In this document: positions 12,481-24,408 of the stretch, one piece after another | Position numbering within the stretch: position 1 is the first letter of the stretch | Layout: every line of letters starts with the position of its first letter | Assembly (NCBI GenBank): GCA_037447655.1 | Contig: JBBHKE010003003.1 | Span: 1 to 64,000, forward strand | Direction: 5' to 3' | Length of the DNA: 64,000 nucleotides | From: Zygnema cylindricum | Taxonomy: Eukaryota > Streptophyta > Zygnematophyceae > Zygnematales > Zygnemataceae | Position numbers and translations under genes: made by a program | The notes under the pieces: generated by a model | Seen by the model: only the letters and a program-made list of their open reading frames with translations | Told to the model about the DNA's origin: nothing | Database searches by the model: none

Positions 12481-14691
12481 ATGGACTTCGGGTGTTCCTC
12501 CCACATGTGCGGAAACAAGGCTTATTTCAAAACCATTACTCGAATCCCCACTCGTCGGATTTATTATGTTTTATTTTGGATAATCTTCCTATTTTTAAGA
12601 TTTAGTTCGAAATTAGTTCCCAGGATTCTTATAGGATATGATTATGATTTTGTAGGCTATATAGTATACAATACGGATAGAAAAACTCTTCAAGGTTCTA
12701 GGAATATTTAGGTTAAGGAAGAGAGTTAATCAGTGGATATTTTTGGCATGATATATTTTGAGAAAAATGTCAAAATCCAAAAGTATGTAATTTTTGAAAG
12801 TGTTATTTTTACGTCTTCCACCACCTCTTCATCACTTGTCGGCGGCGAAACATCTCCTGATCCTACTCCGCATACTCCGGCAATTCCAATCGTCCAGCAT
12901 CCTCCTCCTCATCCTCCTCCTCCACGACGGCCACGTACGGATCCAACAGTTCCAGCCTCAAATTTTCCTGGGGGAAGAAGATAAAGCAACAGCCTAAGAT
13001 TTTCCTGGGGGAAGAAGACAAAGCACTAGGCTGCAAGGTTAACTGGTGGAGCATGCTATTTTTTTTTCCACCACGATTAAACCAGTCAAAATACAAGAGG
13101 TTTTTCAGCTCCGGAAAAAAGATCAATGGATCTCCGCGGCGAACAATGAAATGCGATCGATAATGGAGGCTCACACTTGGGAGCTTGTAGAGCTTTCACC
13201 GGATTGAAAGGCCATCGGCTCTAAGTGGGTCTTTAAATTTAAGTTGAGTCCGGATAATTCTATTGAAAGATATAACCTTAGGCTTGTTGCAAAATGTTAT
13301 AGTCAAAAGGAGGGAATTGACTATGAAAAGACATTCTCTCCGATTGTCTGGTTTCCAACTGTTAGAATTTGTTGTCTTTAACGACCATTGATGATATGGA
13401 ATAACATCAAATGGATGTTTAAAAAACTTTCTTGCATTGAGATTTAGAGGAAGTGATTTATATGAAGGAGCCAGAAATGTATGCAAAGACCGAAAAAAAA
13501 ATTATTGTTTGTAAGCTATTGAAATCCTTGTACGGTCTTAAGCAGGCTCCCCATCAATGGAATCTGAAACTAGATGAGTTTCTAACCGGTCTTGGATTTG
13601 TAAGGATTAATTTTGATCACTAAGTCTATGTTATGGAAAGGAAAGACGGAATTATTTACATTTCCGTATATGTAGATGATTTGTTGCTGCTAAGTAAGTC
13701 ATTGAATGAGATAAATAAAATAAAGGCAGCCTTGAATTCAAGATTTGAGATGAAAGATTTATGGGAGGCAAAGAATATTCTGGGAATTCAAGTAGAAACG
13801 GATAGAGATCAGAGATTAATTTATCTAATGCGGTGGGAAGCAATAAGGAATGTGTATGAAAATATCGGCATGGGAGAGGCTAAGGGAAGTGCCACTCCCA
13901 TGGAATTTAAGTAGAAAGTGAAAAACATGGAGACCATTAGAGGAGTCATTTTTGACAACACTTTGGATTTAGGGGAGGTAGATTTTATGGCCACCATTCG
14001 ATAATGGCAGATTGTCGGCAGCCTAATCTACTTCATGAACTACACCAGGTCGGACATTGCGGTAACATTTGGTGCTTTAAACCAGAGTTTGCAAAATCCG
14101 AGGAAAACAGATTGGGAGGTAGCAAAGAGGACTCTTCAGTACCTTGCAGGGACACGGAATCTTCAACTTGCTCTCAGTGGAGACGAAGTAAAAATTATGA
14201 CTTGGAGCGATGCTAGCTACGGAGACATGCCAAGCCGCCGTTCCACCACCGAATTTATTTTTGAAGATTCGAAGTGGAACATGTTGTAAGAGCAGCAAGC
14301 TTCAAAAGGTAACAGCTCAGTTTACTTTATATAGCTGAATATTTTTATTTAGCTGAATATATGGTGGCAAGCTCAACTGTCAAAGAGTTAATGTGGGTAA
14401 AGTCTCTCTTTCAAAACTTCATCTTATCGAATTTAGACCTTAAATAGTGTGGTGTGATAACCAAGAAGCTATTGCGATTGCATTTAACCCGAGTCATCAC
14501 TTCAAAAGTAAGCACATTGATATCAAGTTGCATTTTTTGAAAGAGAAGGTGATGAAAAAAAATTTGAAACTCAACTATTTGACGGATAAGATGATGGTAG
14601 CCGATACGATGACTAAGGCTTTACCGGCACCTAAATTAAAGTTTTGCAGAGAGGAATGTGGACTTAGTGGCTTAGTGAGTCTAAAGATTTA
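12481..14691 (+). pseudogene. Element C pol remnant lacking protease body and integrase
   Basis: A protease start (MDFGCSSHMCGNKAYF, with the active-site DSG changed to DFG) breaks off near 12565 and joins the extreme C-terminus of integrase (LIGYD...YIVYN...LQGSRNI, 12615-12710). RT follows with [13 protein letters not shown] (about 13215) and an intact YVDD at 13669-13680. RNase H remnants follow: WSDASYGDMPSRR near 14200, WCDNQEA at 14450 and a LKFCREECGL tail. In-frame stops and shifts occur throughout. A Pro-rich linker of RT-type copia polyproteins is visible at 12890-12960. Confidence 0.85.
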
Positions 14692-14697
14692 GGGAAG

Positions 14698-15501
14698 TGT
14701 TGTTTAGGAAACCTTTAGTCCTCTCCATATCTCGTGTGTGAGAAAGAGATTCCAGACTTAGTCGTTTTTGTGTGCAGGCTGATTTGTCATAGAAAGGTTT
14801 TTAGTCTGGGAAGTAAGTGCGAAGGATTACATGGGTTGAGTACACTCCAAGCACACGTGTCGATCCGTGGGGAAGTCAAGATTGTGTGTTCTAGATGATG
14901 GAAAGTACAATTTCATTTTGGGACCCGGTTTACACGTGGAGGTTCATCTCCGGTGATGAAAGAATGCGCGGACGGCAAACAGAGTTTGCCGTTATTTTTA
15001 GAAGAGGAATATTGAATGCGGTGTCATTTTAGCGGGCGAACTTTGACAACGTACAATTTCATTTTAGTGGCTGTTAGTTTTAGGTTTGTTGTAAATATTT
15101 GTGTATGGTTGACGGCGAGGTTTTGTTTTATAAGGTTTAGTGTATCGGTCAACCAACGGTGTAGATCAGCTGCAAGTTTACTTGTAAATATAAGACTTAG
15201 AATATTTTGGAGTTAGGAATTCCTTGTATAAAAACTGTGATATAGTTTTTGGGGGTTTTTAAATTGCAAGATCATTGTGACCTTTTGGCAGAACCTTGTG
15301 AAATTCTGCATGTGTTTTCTTTGTGGTATTTATATATTGTGGCAAATTTGCAAACCCAGGGTAGGTTTGGTTTTCTTGGGGATCCATTGTGAAGTCGGTC
15401 TCTTGTGCGTTTTTGTGAGAGTTTCCTCTTTGTATTTTGAATACTATGGTAAATGCTAGTGTTTCTTCTTCCTTTGGGGCACCAATTGCCTCAAGTCAAC
15501 A
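14698..15501 (+). repeat. Element C 3' LTR
   Basis: It begins TGTTGTTTAGG after the purine tract AGGGAAG (14691-14697) and ends GTCAACA at 15501, followed by the ATAGT duplication. The 804 bp compare with 842 in the 5' copy. Most of the difference is the tandem duplication in the 5' LTR. Confidence 0.88.
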
Positions 15502-15506
15502 ATAGT

Positions 15507-15568
15507 TTTGTGGTATATAAAACCGCGTTCTATTTAATATGGGCACCCTAGAGGGTGGGCCTATAACG
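15507..15568 (-). pseudogene. Element B gag 5' end and primer site
   Basis: Minus-strand continuation of the gag interrupted by element C. It carries the conserved GPPSRVPI start. The primer site is at 15554-15568 (complement of GGTGGGCCTATAACG, two mismatches to the initiator tRNA anticodon arm). The B 5' LTR begins directly after it. Confidence 0.75.
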
Positions 15569-15918
15569 TGTAATTCAGTGACCTCGATTGGCTTACATAA
15601 TGCTCAGGTTATATGAAGCCTCTAGGATAATATTATCCCCTTTGCATTTTAGACCAAATAAAAGCCACACAATAAGACAAGATGTTTAACCAACCTTACC
15701 GTTGTGAGGGCGTGACTCCTCTAAGTCAGACGCAATTTTTTTTTCTAAATTTGCAAAAAGAGTTTCTTAATTTGCTCCCCTGAGTAGTAAGTTATGGCTA
15801 GCCAAAGATGACCTGTAAAAATAAAAGGTCTCTCAAAGAGAGGCGCCTGAAAAATGTCGAAGTCCTAAATCCCTCTATAAACCTCCTACTACTGCTATTT
15901 TAACTAATCACAAGACTA
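15569..15918 (-). repeat. Element B 5' LTR, first half
   Basis: On the + strand it begins TGTAATTCAGTGACCTCG, like the B 3' LTR, and continues through the leader and TATA-side blocks (GAGTAGTAAGTTATGG near 15781). It breaks near 15918, where NA1 LTR sequence begins. The other half resumes at 34876. Confidence 0.75.
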
Positions 15919-16786
15919 TGGGCTCCTATCCCCCACAAAAATCGCACATCCAAAGAAGCTTATCTAGATATTGCCGACTCTAAGTTGATACAAACCTAAA
16001 TGACTAACACCTTGATAGTCAAAACCCTAATAATGCTTCACCTCTGTGAATAAGACTTTTTGTGTGCTCAGTTCCCCCACATAATGCAAAGTAGCAATAT
16101 GAGTATTTGGACACATTCCTCCACTTTGACTTTCCCTGAAAAATACCGCCACCTTGGCAAGCAAAATCTCTAACCAACTGCTTCGGTTTATAGCTTGGAC
16201 TCCCTTGAGATCGTAGCAAAAATAATCACTGAATTTGCTCCCCTGAGCTACTAGTTATGACTCGTCAAAGTTGACCTTTTGTAAAGAAGCTCTCTCAAAG
16301 AGAGGCACCTACTATTTTTCCTAAGTCCTAAACCCCCTCTCTAAATCCTCTATAACTGAGGTACGCACGAATCATAGGACTGTACCGTACATAAAGTACA
16401 GGTGTCGGGGTACATTGTATACGACATTCATACGGCATGGCCATACTGGTAACATATGTCACATCCAAACTTGTTATCGTGCTCCTCTGGAGATTCCGTA
16501 ATCGCGTAACATGTTGCCACGTGTCGTGCGGAGTGGCAACCTCCAAAAAACGTCAAAATGTCATTCGTTCGACATTGGCGCTTACCATGGCGGTCCGATT
16601 AGATCAGCTTTTAAAATAAGTTGTTGGAATAAATGTTCGCACCATTTATTTTGTGCTATACAATAGTATACATCAAGTTCTATGTTCTACCGTACGCTTC
16701 GTTTGTTAAATGAAATGTCCTAGGTGTAAATGTTTAAACAACTATCAAATTCTTTATACCTTAGCATTCGTCCTAGACTTATAGGA
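15919..16786 (-). repeat. NA1 3' LTR, first part
   Basis: This LTR starts GGGCTCCTATCCCCCAC at the B LTR junction and breaks at the TAGGA target site (16782-16786), where D is inserted. It holds the U5/leader block, the GTCAAAGTTGACC inverted W-box-like pair near 16265, a GTAC cluster near 16385-16415 and GCCACGTGTC near 16514. Confidence 0.75.
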
Positions 16787-17846
16787 TGAAACTCTGAGAC
16801 CTGCATAAGTCCTCAGAATGGACAGCTTCTAAGAAGCCTCTAAGATAACCCTGACCCATTTGTGTTTTAGCAAGAACAACTGCCACCCTGGCAGACAAAA
16901 ACTCTAACCAACTTCACCCCTGTGAAGGTAAGACTCCCTTGAGTTGATAGCAAAAAGAATCTCTGAATTTGCTCCCTTGAGCAGTAAGTTATGGAGGGTC
17001 AAAGTTGACCTTTTGTACAGAAGCTCTGTGGGAGAGAGGGTCCTATCAACTAAATTTTCTAAGTCCTATCTCTCTCACAAACACTATCTACTGATGTACG
17101 GAGCCAATCATATTACACTTCCATACACAAAAGTACAGCTGTCGGTGTACTTTCTATACGGACATTGTATGACATGCCCTAAATGTCAACATGTGGTATA
17201 TCCGGATTTGCTCCGTTAATCCTCGAAGATGCCGTGATCTAATGTTATTCTGCCACGTGTCATCCGATGTGGCAATGACCAAAAACCGCCAAATCCTCTT
17301 CCGCGATCTCGGGATTCATTCTGGCGATTAAATGCACATTTAATCGTCGCCGTAATAAATACATGCGCGGTATTTGTTTCGCTGTTTAAACAAATGCGTG
17401 GTACATGTTTTTTATTTGTATCTTGATTCCTACTTTTACATTCTTAGATCTATGTATCTTGTAAACAGTTTTAGTTAAATGAATTATCCTACGTGGTAAT
17501 GTTTAATTAAATATGAAACAATATAGTTTGTATCATTAGTTCTAGACTTAACAGATAAGGCTACCGTCTACCAACTGCTTACCGTCCAGCCAGTACCAAG
17601 ATCAAATCCTGGATGTAGCATATATCTTTTTAGTAAATAAACCCCTAACGGTAAATAAATGTATATATTTCTCGTAGACCTATGGAGAGCCTAGGTAGCC
17701 ATGGCTCTTACTTCCTCTCCAAGTTCTCAGTGACTGCGACAAGTTTGAGAGTGGGAGAGAGAAGTTAAAGATAGACTGCCTCGGTATCTTTCTATATTTC
17801 TATTTAGACCTAGAAAATACTTAAAAACGGACCATTAATTTCTACA
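16787..17846 (-). repeat. Element D 3' LTR
   Basis: On the + strand it runs from TGAAACTCTGAG to AATTTCTACA. The purine tract CTAGAAAATAAGGGGAG of the element abuts it at 17847-17863 (read on the minus strand). It contains an antisense tRNA-like stretch (17553-17615) and the G-box-like GCCACGTGTC near 17250. Confidence 0.9.
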
Positions 17847-17863
17847 CTCCCCTTATTTTCTAG

Positions 17864-19870
17864 TCAATCTATAATTTTAGACCACACTTCTCCCTGCAGA
17901 AAATTAGCTTTGGGGAAGGCACAGGTTTGGTCATCATATCTGCTACCATCTCACTCTTTGGTCTGTACTCTAAACTAATAATTTTGTTTTCTACTTTCTC
18001 TCTAACAAAGCTAAGTCTAATGTCCATGTGTTTGAATTCAAAATGATATGTAGGATTGGCAAAGTTGCAATTGATGCTTGATTATCACAAAAAATCCTGC
18101 ACACCACTCTTAAGGTGACCAAGCTCACCAAGCAAAGACTCGACCCACATAAATTCTTTTACAGCAAGACAAGAGGCTATATACTCAGCCTCCATGGTGG
18201 AGTGAGCAATAACTTTTTGTTGTTTGCTACTCCAACAGCAAGCCCCATCACCCACATATAATACATATCTAGAAGTACATCTCCTTATCAAAGCATCACG
18301 ATAACTTGCATCACTCGAAGTAGTGATCTCAGTATTCTCCCCACCCAAATGCAACCATAGATCCCTAGTTCTTATCAAATATCTAAGGACTCTCTTAGCT
18401 GCCTCCTTATTTCTCTTAGTGGGAGCATTTAGACTTCTACTCAACACTCTTACAGCTGTAGCTAAATCCAGGCGGGTACAATTCATAAAATAGATTAGAC
18501 TTCCCACTACTTGCCTGTAAGGAATAGTCTGCATGAACTTCTGTTCTTCAGGAGATAATTTCTTGTCTAAGACTATGACTCCTTCTTCCTCACTCCCCTC
18601 ACTTCGCTTCTTCAACTCCATTGGAGTTGTACAACTATTAGCTTTATGCATCTGCAATTTTTCAAGCATGTTCCCTATTGCTTCTTTTTGAGTCAATCTT
18701 ATAATCTTTCTTTTTCGGTCTCTTTCTACTTGAATTCCCAAAATATATTTTGCTTCCCCTATATCCTTCATTTCAAATCTCCCCTTAAGATCAATTTTCA
18801 GTTTATTAATTTTTCCATTGATTTACTTAAAATAAACAAATGATCAACATAAATTGCAATAAATTTAAAACCTTCATCATCTTCAAAAACATAGATTAAG
18901 TGATCTGAGTTGATCCGGATATAACCCAGACCGGTAAGAAACTCATCAAGCTTCTTATTCCACTGTCGAGGTGCATGTTTGAAACCATAGAGAGATTTAA
19001 TCAGCCGGTATACTTTACTCTCGTCTCCTTCCTCCACAAATCCTTCGGGTTGTCGCATAAAGATCTCCTCTTCCAATTCTTTATGCAAGATCGTTGTCTT
19101 GATGTCCATCTGGTGCACCTCCATATTGTCCGTTGCTGCAAGACTGAGAAGTATGGGGACGAAGGGAAATCTGACGACCGGGGCAAAGGTTTTCTCGTAG
19201 TCAATTCCCTCCTTTTGTGTAAATCCCTTTGCCACTAATCGGGCCTTGTAGCGCTCAATCGTGTTATGTGGGTTCAGTTTTAATTTGAAAACCCACTTAC
19301 AACTGATTGGTTTTCGGTTAGGTGGACAATCCACCAGCGACCAAGTATTGGCTGTCATAATTGAAGTCATCTCCTCATTGATGGCTATCTTCCAACGGTT
19401 CCTTTCTAGACAAGGCATCGCCTTTTCATAAGTTTGAGGTTCATCTTGATGAGATAGTTTTGTTACCTTGTTATTAACCTGTTTTTCTTGCAATCTTTTT
19501 CTACTTCTCCTTCCCCCCTCAAAATTTGAGGCCGGAATAGATAGTTCTCGTGGATTCTTTCGAACAATCTCGGCTTCTCCCCTGTCCCTTTATTCATAAT
19601 CAATTTCCACCACGTTTTCCGCTTCGGGTAGAGTTGTCACTGGAGTTTCCGCAGCCGAGTCCTTTTCAGTCTGATTTGTAATTGCAAGAATGTCATCTTC
19701 TCTAAAACCTGGATAGTTAGGAAGCTCAAAGTCATCGGAATTTTCTGACTCAAATCTTATTTTTACTGACTTTGTATCCTTGAAGGGATCCACAGACTTT
19801 CCTTCATCCATAACTACTAGATGCTTTAGTAAGATTATATCTTCCCTTTTTAGATCATAAACTCTATATC
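17864..19870 (-). pseudogene. Element D RT and RNase H, frameshifted
   Basis: The RT open stretch at 18798-19493 includes PNRKPISCKWVFKLKLNPHN and [15 protein letters not shown]. Its catalytic box has decayed to YVDH (18840-18851), losing one essential Asp. A frameshift near 18780 leads into 18085-18771, which carries the connection and RNase H (SSDASYRDA near 18310, STMEAEYIASC near 18200). The region from 19500 to 19870 is the acidic, low-complexity linker between integrase and RT. All of it lies in one polyprotein with the integrase at 19873-20688. Confidence 0.88.
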
Positions 19871-19872
19871 TT

Positions 19873-20688
19873 TCACATCCTCATCATATCCAAAAAGTAT
19901 CCCGGTTTTCCTTTACGATCTAGCTTCCAATGAGACCGATCTGTATCAAGACTGAATACTTGACTGCCGAAAACCTTTAAGTGAAATATGTCTGGTTTCC
20001 GGCCTGTCCATCTCTCATAAGGTGTTTGATCTTTTATAGCTGAAGTAAAAACTCTATTTTTGAGGTTATTAGCACAGTTCATTGCTTCTGCCCAAAACCT
20101 TTTTCCTATCTTTTTATCTGACAACATACTTCTAGCACTATCACTTAATGTTCTATTTAACCTTTTAGCTACCCCATTCTGTTCCGCGTTTTCTGGAACT
20201 GTCTTTTGGTGTTCGGCCCCATCTTCCCTCAGAAAGTCCTCAAACTGGTTAGAAGTATACTCTCCACCGTTGTCACTATTTATTCCCTTGATTGGAGTTT
20301 CATGGAGTTTTTCGCTCCATGCTTTATATTGTCTAAAACAATCCTGAGCTTCGTACTTGTTTTTCAAAAAATACACTCGAGAATACCGAGACCAATCATC
20401 AGTTATAGTCATCATAAATCTCTTCCCCCCCGGTGAGGGCACTTTAGCTGGTCCCCAAATATCTGTGTGTACTAGATCTAGAATTTTTTCTCCCTTGTAG
20501 GTGGCTGATTTAGGAAAGGGTAATCTGTGTGTTTTACCATGAGCACATCCACTACAATCACTTATATTATCATTCTCACTAAACTTAATCCCTTCCACCA
20601 CTCCCATCTTTTTCAACTCTCTTAACTTGTCTAGATTCGCATGCCCAAGCCTCTTATGCCACATCATAATATCATGAACACCAGCATA
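19873..20688 (-). pseudogene. Element D integrase (complete unit)
   Basis: The stretch of 264 codons begins MMWHKRLGHANL. It carries the HHCC zinc-binding domain (H...H about 20640-20660, CSGCAHGK near 20545). The core has TDIWGPAK, NSDNGGEY and AEQNGVAKR, matching the D, D and E positions of the DDE triad. It ends in RWTGRKPDIFHLKVFGSQVF. A TAA stop at 20689-20691 separates it from the upstream protease/Gag in the same frame. This stretch is the best preserved part of D. Confidence 0.88.
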
Positions 20689-22213
20689 TTAAAGTTTCTT
20701 GTTTTCATTACTTAAAACCAGCCTAAACATCCCATGGCTACCTTTCTCAGCAATGAAATAAACATCCTCCTCAAAACTAGCAGTAAAGACTCCTTCCCTA
20801 GTGCTAGTAAAAAAACCCTTATCATCTAATACGGATGTAGAGATGAGGTTTTTGTTCAGCTCAGGAATATACAATACATCAGAGAATGTTACTATAGATG
20901 TATTTCCTTCTACTAACACTTTCAAATCTATCGATCCTACAAGAGTAGTGGTGACTAACCTCCCATCCCCGTACTCTATCTCTACGGTGGGAATATTTCT
21001 TATCTTAGTGAACAGGTGCCTATCTTTACACATGTGCATGGAGGCACCTGAATCTACAATCCAGCCTGCTTCACCTTTCAATCCACCGTAAGCACATTTC
21101 TGCCTTCGTGGAATTTCGACCTCGTTTTTCGCCTCCAACTCCTCATCTAAAAGGAGCTCATCGTCCTCGTCCTCGGATTCTGCCTCATATACTTGTGTCA
21201 CAAAGGCCTTTTTCTTTCCTCTCGGGGTACCAACGGTCTGCCCCTCCTTTAAACGAAGCTCGGTTAGCTTAGTGCACTCTGCCATATAGTGCCCAGGTTT
21301 CTTACAAAAATGACATAAACCTTTGGGAGCCCTTGGTCCGAACTCGTCAGTCTGATTTTTTTGCTCCCCCCCCCCCATAGTTTCCGACTGGTTTCCGGGA
21401 TTCGTTGTTCCTCCAATCGGTCGCAGTTGCCAAGGCTTGGCCACTCTTTCCTCCCCTTCGGATCTCAATCGTATTCTCTAGAACGAGAATCATCCCTACC
21501 ACTGAGTTCAATATCCACCTTGAGTGCGGCAAGTCCTACAATAGGTTGACTATGTTCTTGAACTCATCGGGTAACTTCATCAGTAAACAGTTAACCTTTT
21601 CTTTTTCACTAAAATCTTTTCCCGCACTCTTTAGCTCCATGAAGAGTGTAGCAAGCTCATTGCAAAAATCCAACATCTTCCCCCCTTTGTATACAAACTG
21701 CTTAACTTTCTGATCAGCCAACTGTTGTTGCTGAATCGTACCACTTCGGTACATCTCTATGTGAGCCATCCAAAAATCAAATGTCGTTTCTACCTGCAAA
21801 TGAGGACTTGGAAGTCCTTGAGTGAGATGGCGTAGGATGAAGTGCTTTGCTGCATATTGTTGAAGTCCCAGGTTTTGAGTATCATTCTCCTCATTTCTCG
21901 GAATAGGTGACATGAATGCCGAACCAGTTGTTATTGGTGTGGTCCCCTCCTTCTCCTTTCCTTTGTCCACCACCTCTCCTTCCTTTGTTTCCTCCGTTGA
22001 AGGTGGATCCTCTTTCCTGGTGAATCTGCTTCCTCTAAACCCTGGAGGAATTCCAAGACTTGATGGATGCCCCAACTGTCCACTCACTATCCCCCAAAAC
22101 CTTTTTTCGCATAGAGCTCCTATCATTATACTTTCCCAGTAAATGAAGCCAGTTCCATGAAAGATTGGTACCCTAGAGGGTGGGCCCATAACCTCAAACT
22201 CTGAGACCTCCAT
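20689..22213 (-). pseudogene. Element D gag-protease, unit 1
   Basis: Gag starts at ATG 22213, which lies inside the LTR stub, and runs as MEVSEFEVMGPPSRVPIF through the primer site (22179-22193). A frameshift near 21500 separates it from 20689-21468, which holds the zinc knuckle CHFCKKPGHYMAEC (about 21287-21328), an acidic stretch (ESEDEDDELLLDEE), PRRQKCAYGG and the protease active site DSGASMHM near 21040. Its upstream LTR is only the 79 bp stub at 22194-22272. Confidence 0.88.
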
Positions 22214-22272
22214 AAGTCCTCAGAGTGGACAGCTTCCAAGAAGCCTCTAGGATAACCCTTGCCCCTTTGTGT
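22194..22272 (-). repeat. Internal LTR stub at composite junction
   Basis: This is the last 79 bp of a D-type LTR (U5 end), carrying the start-codon hairpin (ACTCTGAG 22198-22205, CTCAGAGT 22219-22226). It is cut at GTGTTTCA and fused to integrase sequence (TTGCTTCTGCCC). The LTR and integrase sequences share TTCA at the join, consistent with a template switch at a 4 bp microhomology. Confidence 0.88.
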
Positions 22273-24408
22273 TTCATTGCTTCTGCCCAAAACCTTTTTT
22301 CTATCTTTTTATGTGACAACATACTTCTAGCAGTATCACTTTGTGTTTCTATAAAACCTTTCAGCTACCCCATTCTGTTCCGCGTTTTCTAGAACAATCT
22401 TTTGATGTTAGACTCCATCTTCCCTCAGAAATTCCTCAAACAGGTTAGAAGTATACTCTCCACCATTGTCACTCCTTACTCTATTAATTGGAGTTTCATG
22501 GAGTTTTTCGCTCCATGCTTTATATTGTCTAAAACAATCCTGAGCATCTAACTTGTTTTTCAAAAGATACACCCAAGAATACCGAGACCAATCATTAGTG
22601 ATAGTCATCAGAAATCTCTTCCCCCCTCGGTGAAGGCACTTTAGCCGGTCCCCAAATATCTGTGTGTACTAGATCTAGAATTTTTCTCCCTAATAGGTGG
22701 CTATTATAGGAAAGGGTAATCTATGTGCTTTACCTTGAGAACATCCACTACAATCACTTATATTATCACTCTCACTGAACTTAGTCCCTTCCACCACTCC
22801 CATCTTTTTCATCTCTCTTAACTTATCTAGATTCACATGCCCAAGCCTCTTATGCCACATCATAATATCATGAACACCAGCATAATAAAGTTTCTTTGTT
22901 CCATTACTGAAAATCAGCCTAAACATCCCTTCGCTACCTTTCTCAACAATGAAATAGACCCCCTCCTCAAAACTAGCTGTATAGACTCCTTCCCTAGTGC
23001 TAATGACAAAACCATTATCATCTAATACAGATGTAGAGATGAGGTTTTTGTTCAGCTCCGGAATAAACAATACATCGGAGAATGTTACTAAAGATGTCTT
23101 TCCTTCTACTAACACTTCCAGATCTACCGATCCTACAAGAGTAGTAGTGACTATCCTCCCATCCCCGTACTCTATCTCTACGATGGGAATCTTTCTTATC
23201 TAGTGAACAGGTGCTTATCCTTACACATGTGCATGGAGGCACTTGAATCTATAATCCTGCCTGCTTCACCTTTCAATCCAATGTAAGCACATTTATGCTT
23301 TCGTGGAATTTCAACCTCGTTTTTCGCCTCTAACTCCTCATCCAATAGTAGCTCATAGTCCTCGTCCTCAAATTCTGCCTCATGTACTAGTGTCACAAGG
23401 GCCTTTTTCTTTCCTCTGCGGGTTCCACCGGTCTGCCCCTCCTTTAAGCGAAGCTCTGTTAGCTTAGTGCACTCCCCAATATAGTGCCCCGGTTTCTTAC
23501 AAAAATGACATAAACCTTTTGGAGCCTTTGGTCCGAACTCGTCGGTCTGATTTTTTGCTCCCTCCACCCATAGTTTCCGACCGGTCTTTGGGAATCCTTG
23601 TTCCTCCAATCAGTTGCAGCTGCCAAGGCTTGCCCACTTTTTCCTCCCCTTCGGATCTCAATCGTATTCTCCCGAACGAGAATCATCTCTACCACTGAGT
23701 TCCGTATCCACCTTGAGTCCGGCAAGTCTTGCACATGGTTGACTATGTTCTCGAACTCATCGGGTAACTTCATCAGTAAACAGTTAACCTTTTCTTTTTA
23801 ACTAAAATCTTTTCCTGCACTCTCTAGCTCCATGATAAGTGTAGCAAGCTCATTGCAAAAATCCAACATCTTCCCCCCTTTGTATATATACATTCTTTAA
23901 CTTTCTGATCAGCCAACTGTTGTTGTTGAATCATACCACTTCGGTACATCTCTATAAGAGCCATCCACAGATCAGATGCCCTTTCTACCTGCAAATGAGA
24001 ACATGCAAGTCCTTGAGTAAGATGGCATAGGATGAAGTGCTTTGCCGCCATATTGTTGAAGTCCTAGGTTTCAGTATCATTCTCCTCGTTCCTCGGAATA
24101 GGTGACATGAATGCTGAACCAATTACTATTGGTGTGGTCGTCTCCTTCTCCGCTCCTTTGTCCACCACCTCTCGTTTCCTTGTCTCCTCCGTTGAAGATG
24201 GATGTGCTTTCTCTGTGAATTTGCTTCCTCCAAACCTAGGAGGGATTCGAAGACTTGATGGACGCCCCAATCATCCACTCACTATCCCCCAAAACCATTT
24301 TTCGCATACAGCTCCTATCATCATACTTTCCCAGTATATGAAGCTAGTTCTATTAAAGATTGGTACCCTAGAGGGTGGGCCCATAACCTGAAACTCTGAG
24401 ACCTCCAT
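22273..24408 (-). pseudogene. Element D second unit: gag, protease, half integrase
   Basis: Gag starts at ATG 24408 inside the 5' LTR. The frame is broken several times; open stretches are 24064-24270, 23824-24051, 23196-23773 and 22690-23115. The zinc knuckle CHFCKKPGHYIGEC lies near 23475-23520 and the protease reads DSSASMHM (G lost) near 23240. The integrase zinc domain (MMWHKRLGHVNL) lies near 22840 and SDNGGEY near 22465. The integrase stops at the composite junction 22272/22273, so its catalytic E region is incomplete and no RT follows from this unit. Confidence 0.87.
24374..24388 (-). other. Element D primer binding site (half-tRNA iMet type)
   Basis: On the minus strand it reads GGTTATGGGCCCACC, a perfect 15 nt copy of the motif, abutting the LTR end at 24389. 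An identical second copy is at 22179-22193 beside the internal LTR stub. Confidence 0.87.

Larger units (their letters stand above)
10682..15501 (+). mobile_element. Element C: internally deleted copia element, TSD ATAGT
   Basis: The LTRs are 10682-11523 and 14698-15501 (TGTTGTTTTGG / TGTTGTTTAGG starts). The target duplication ATAGT is at 10677-10681 and 15502-15506. It interrupts the gag of element B, whose sequence resumes at 15507. Its LTR is a different family from A, D, E, F and G but shares the same style of primer site. Protease and nearly all of integrase are deleted, so it was non-autonomous. Confidence 0.93.
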
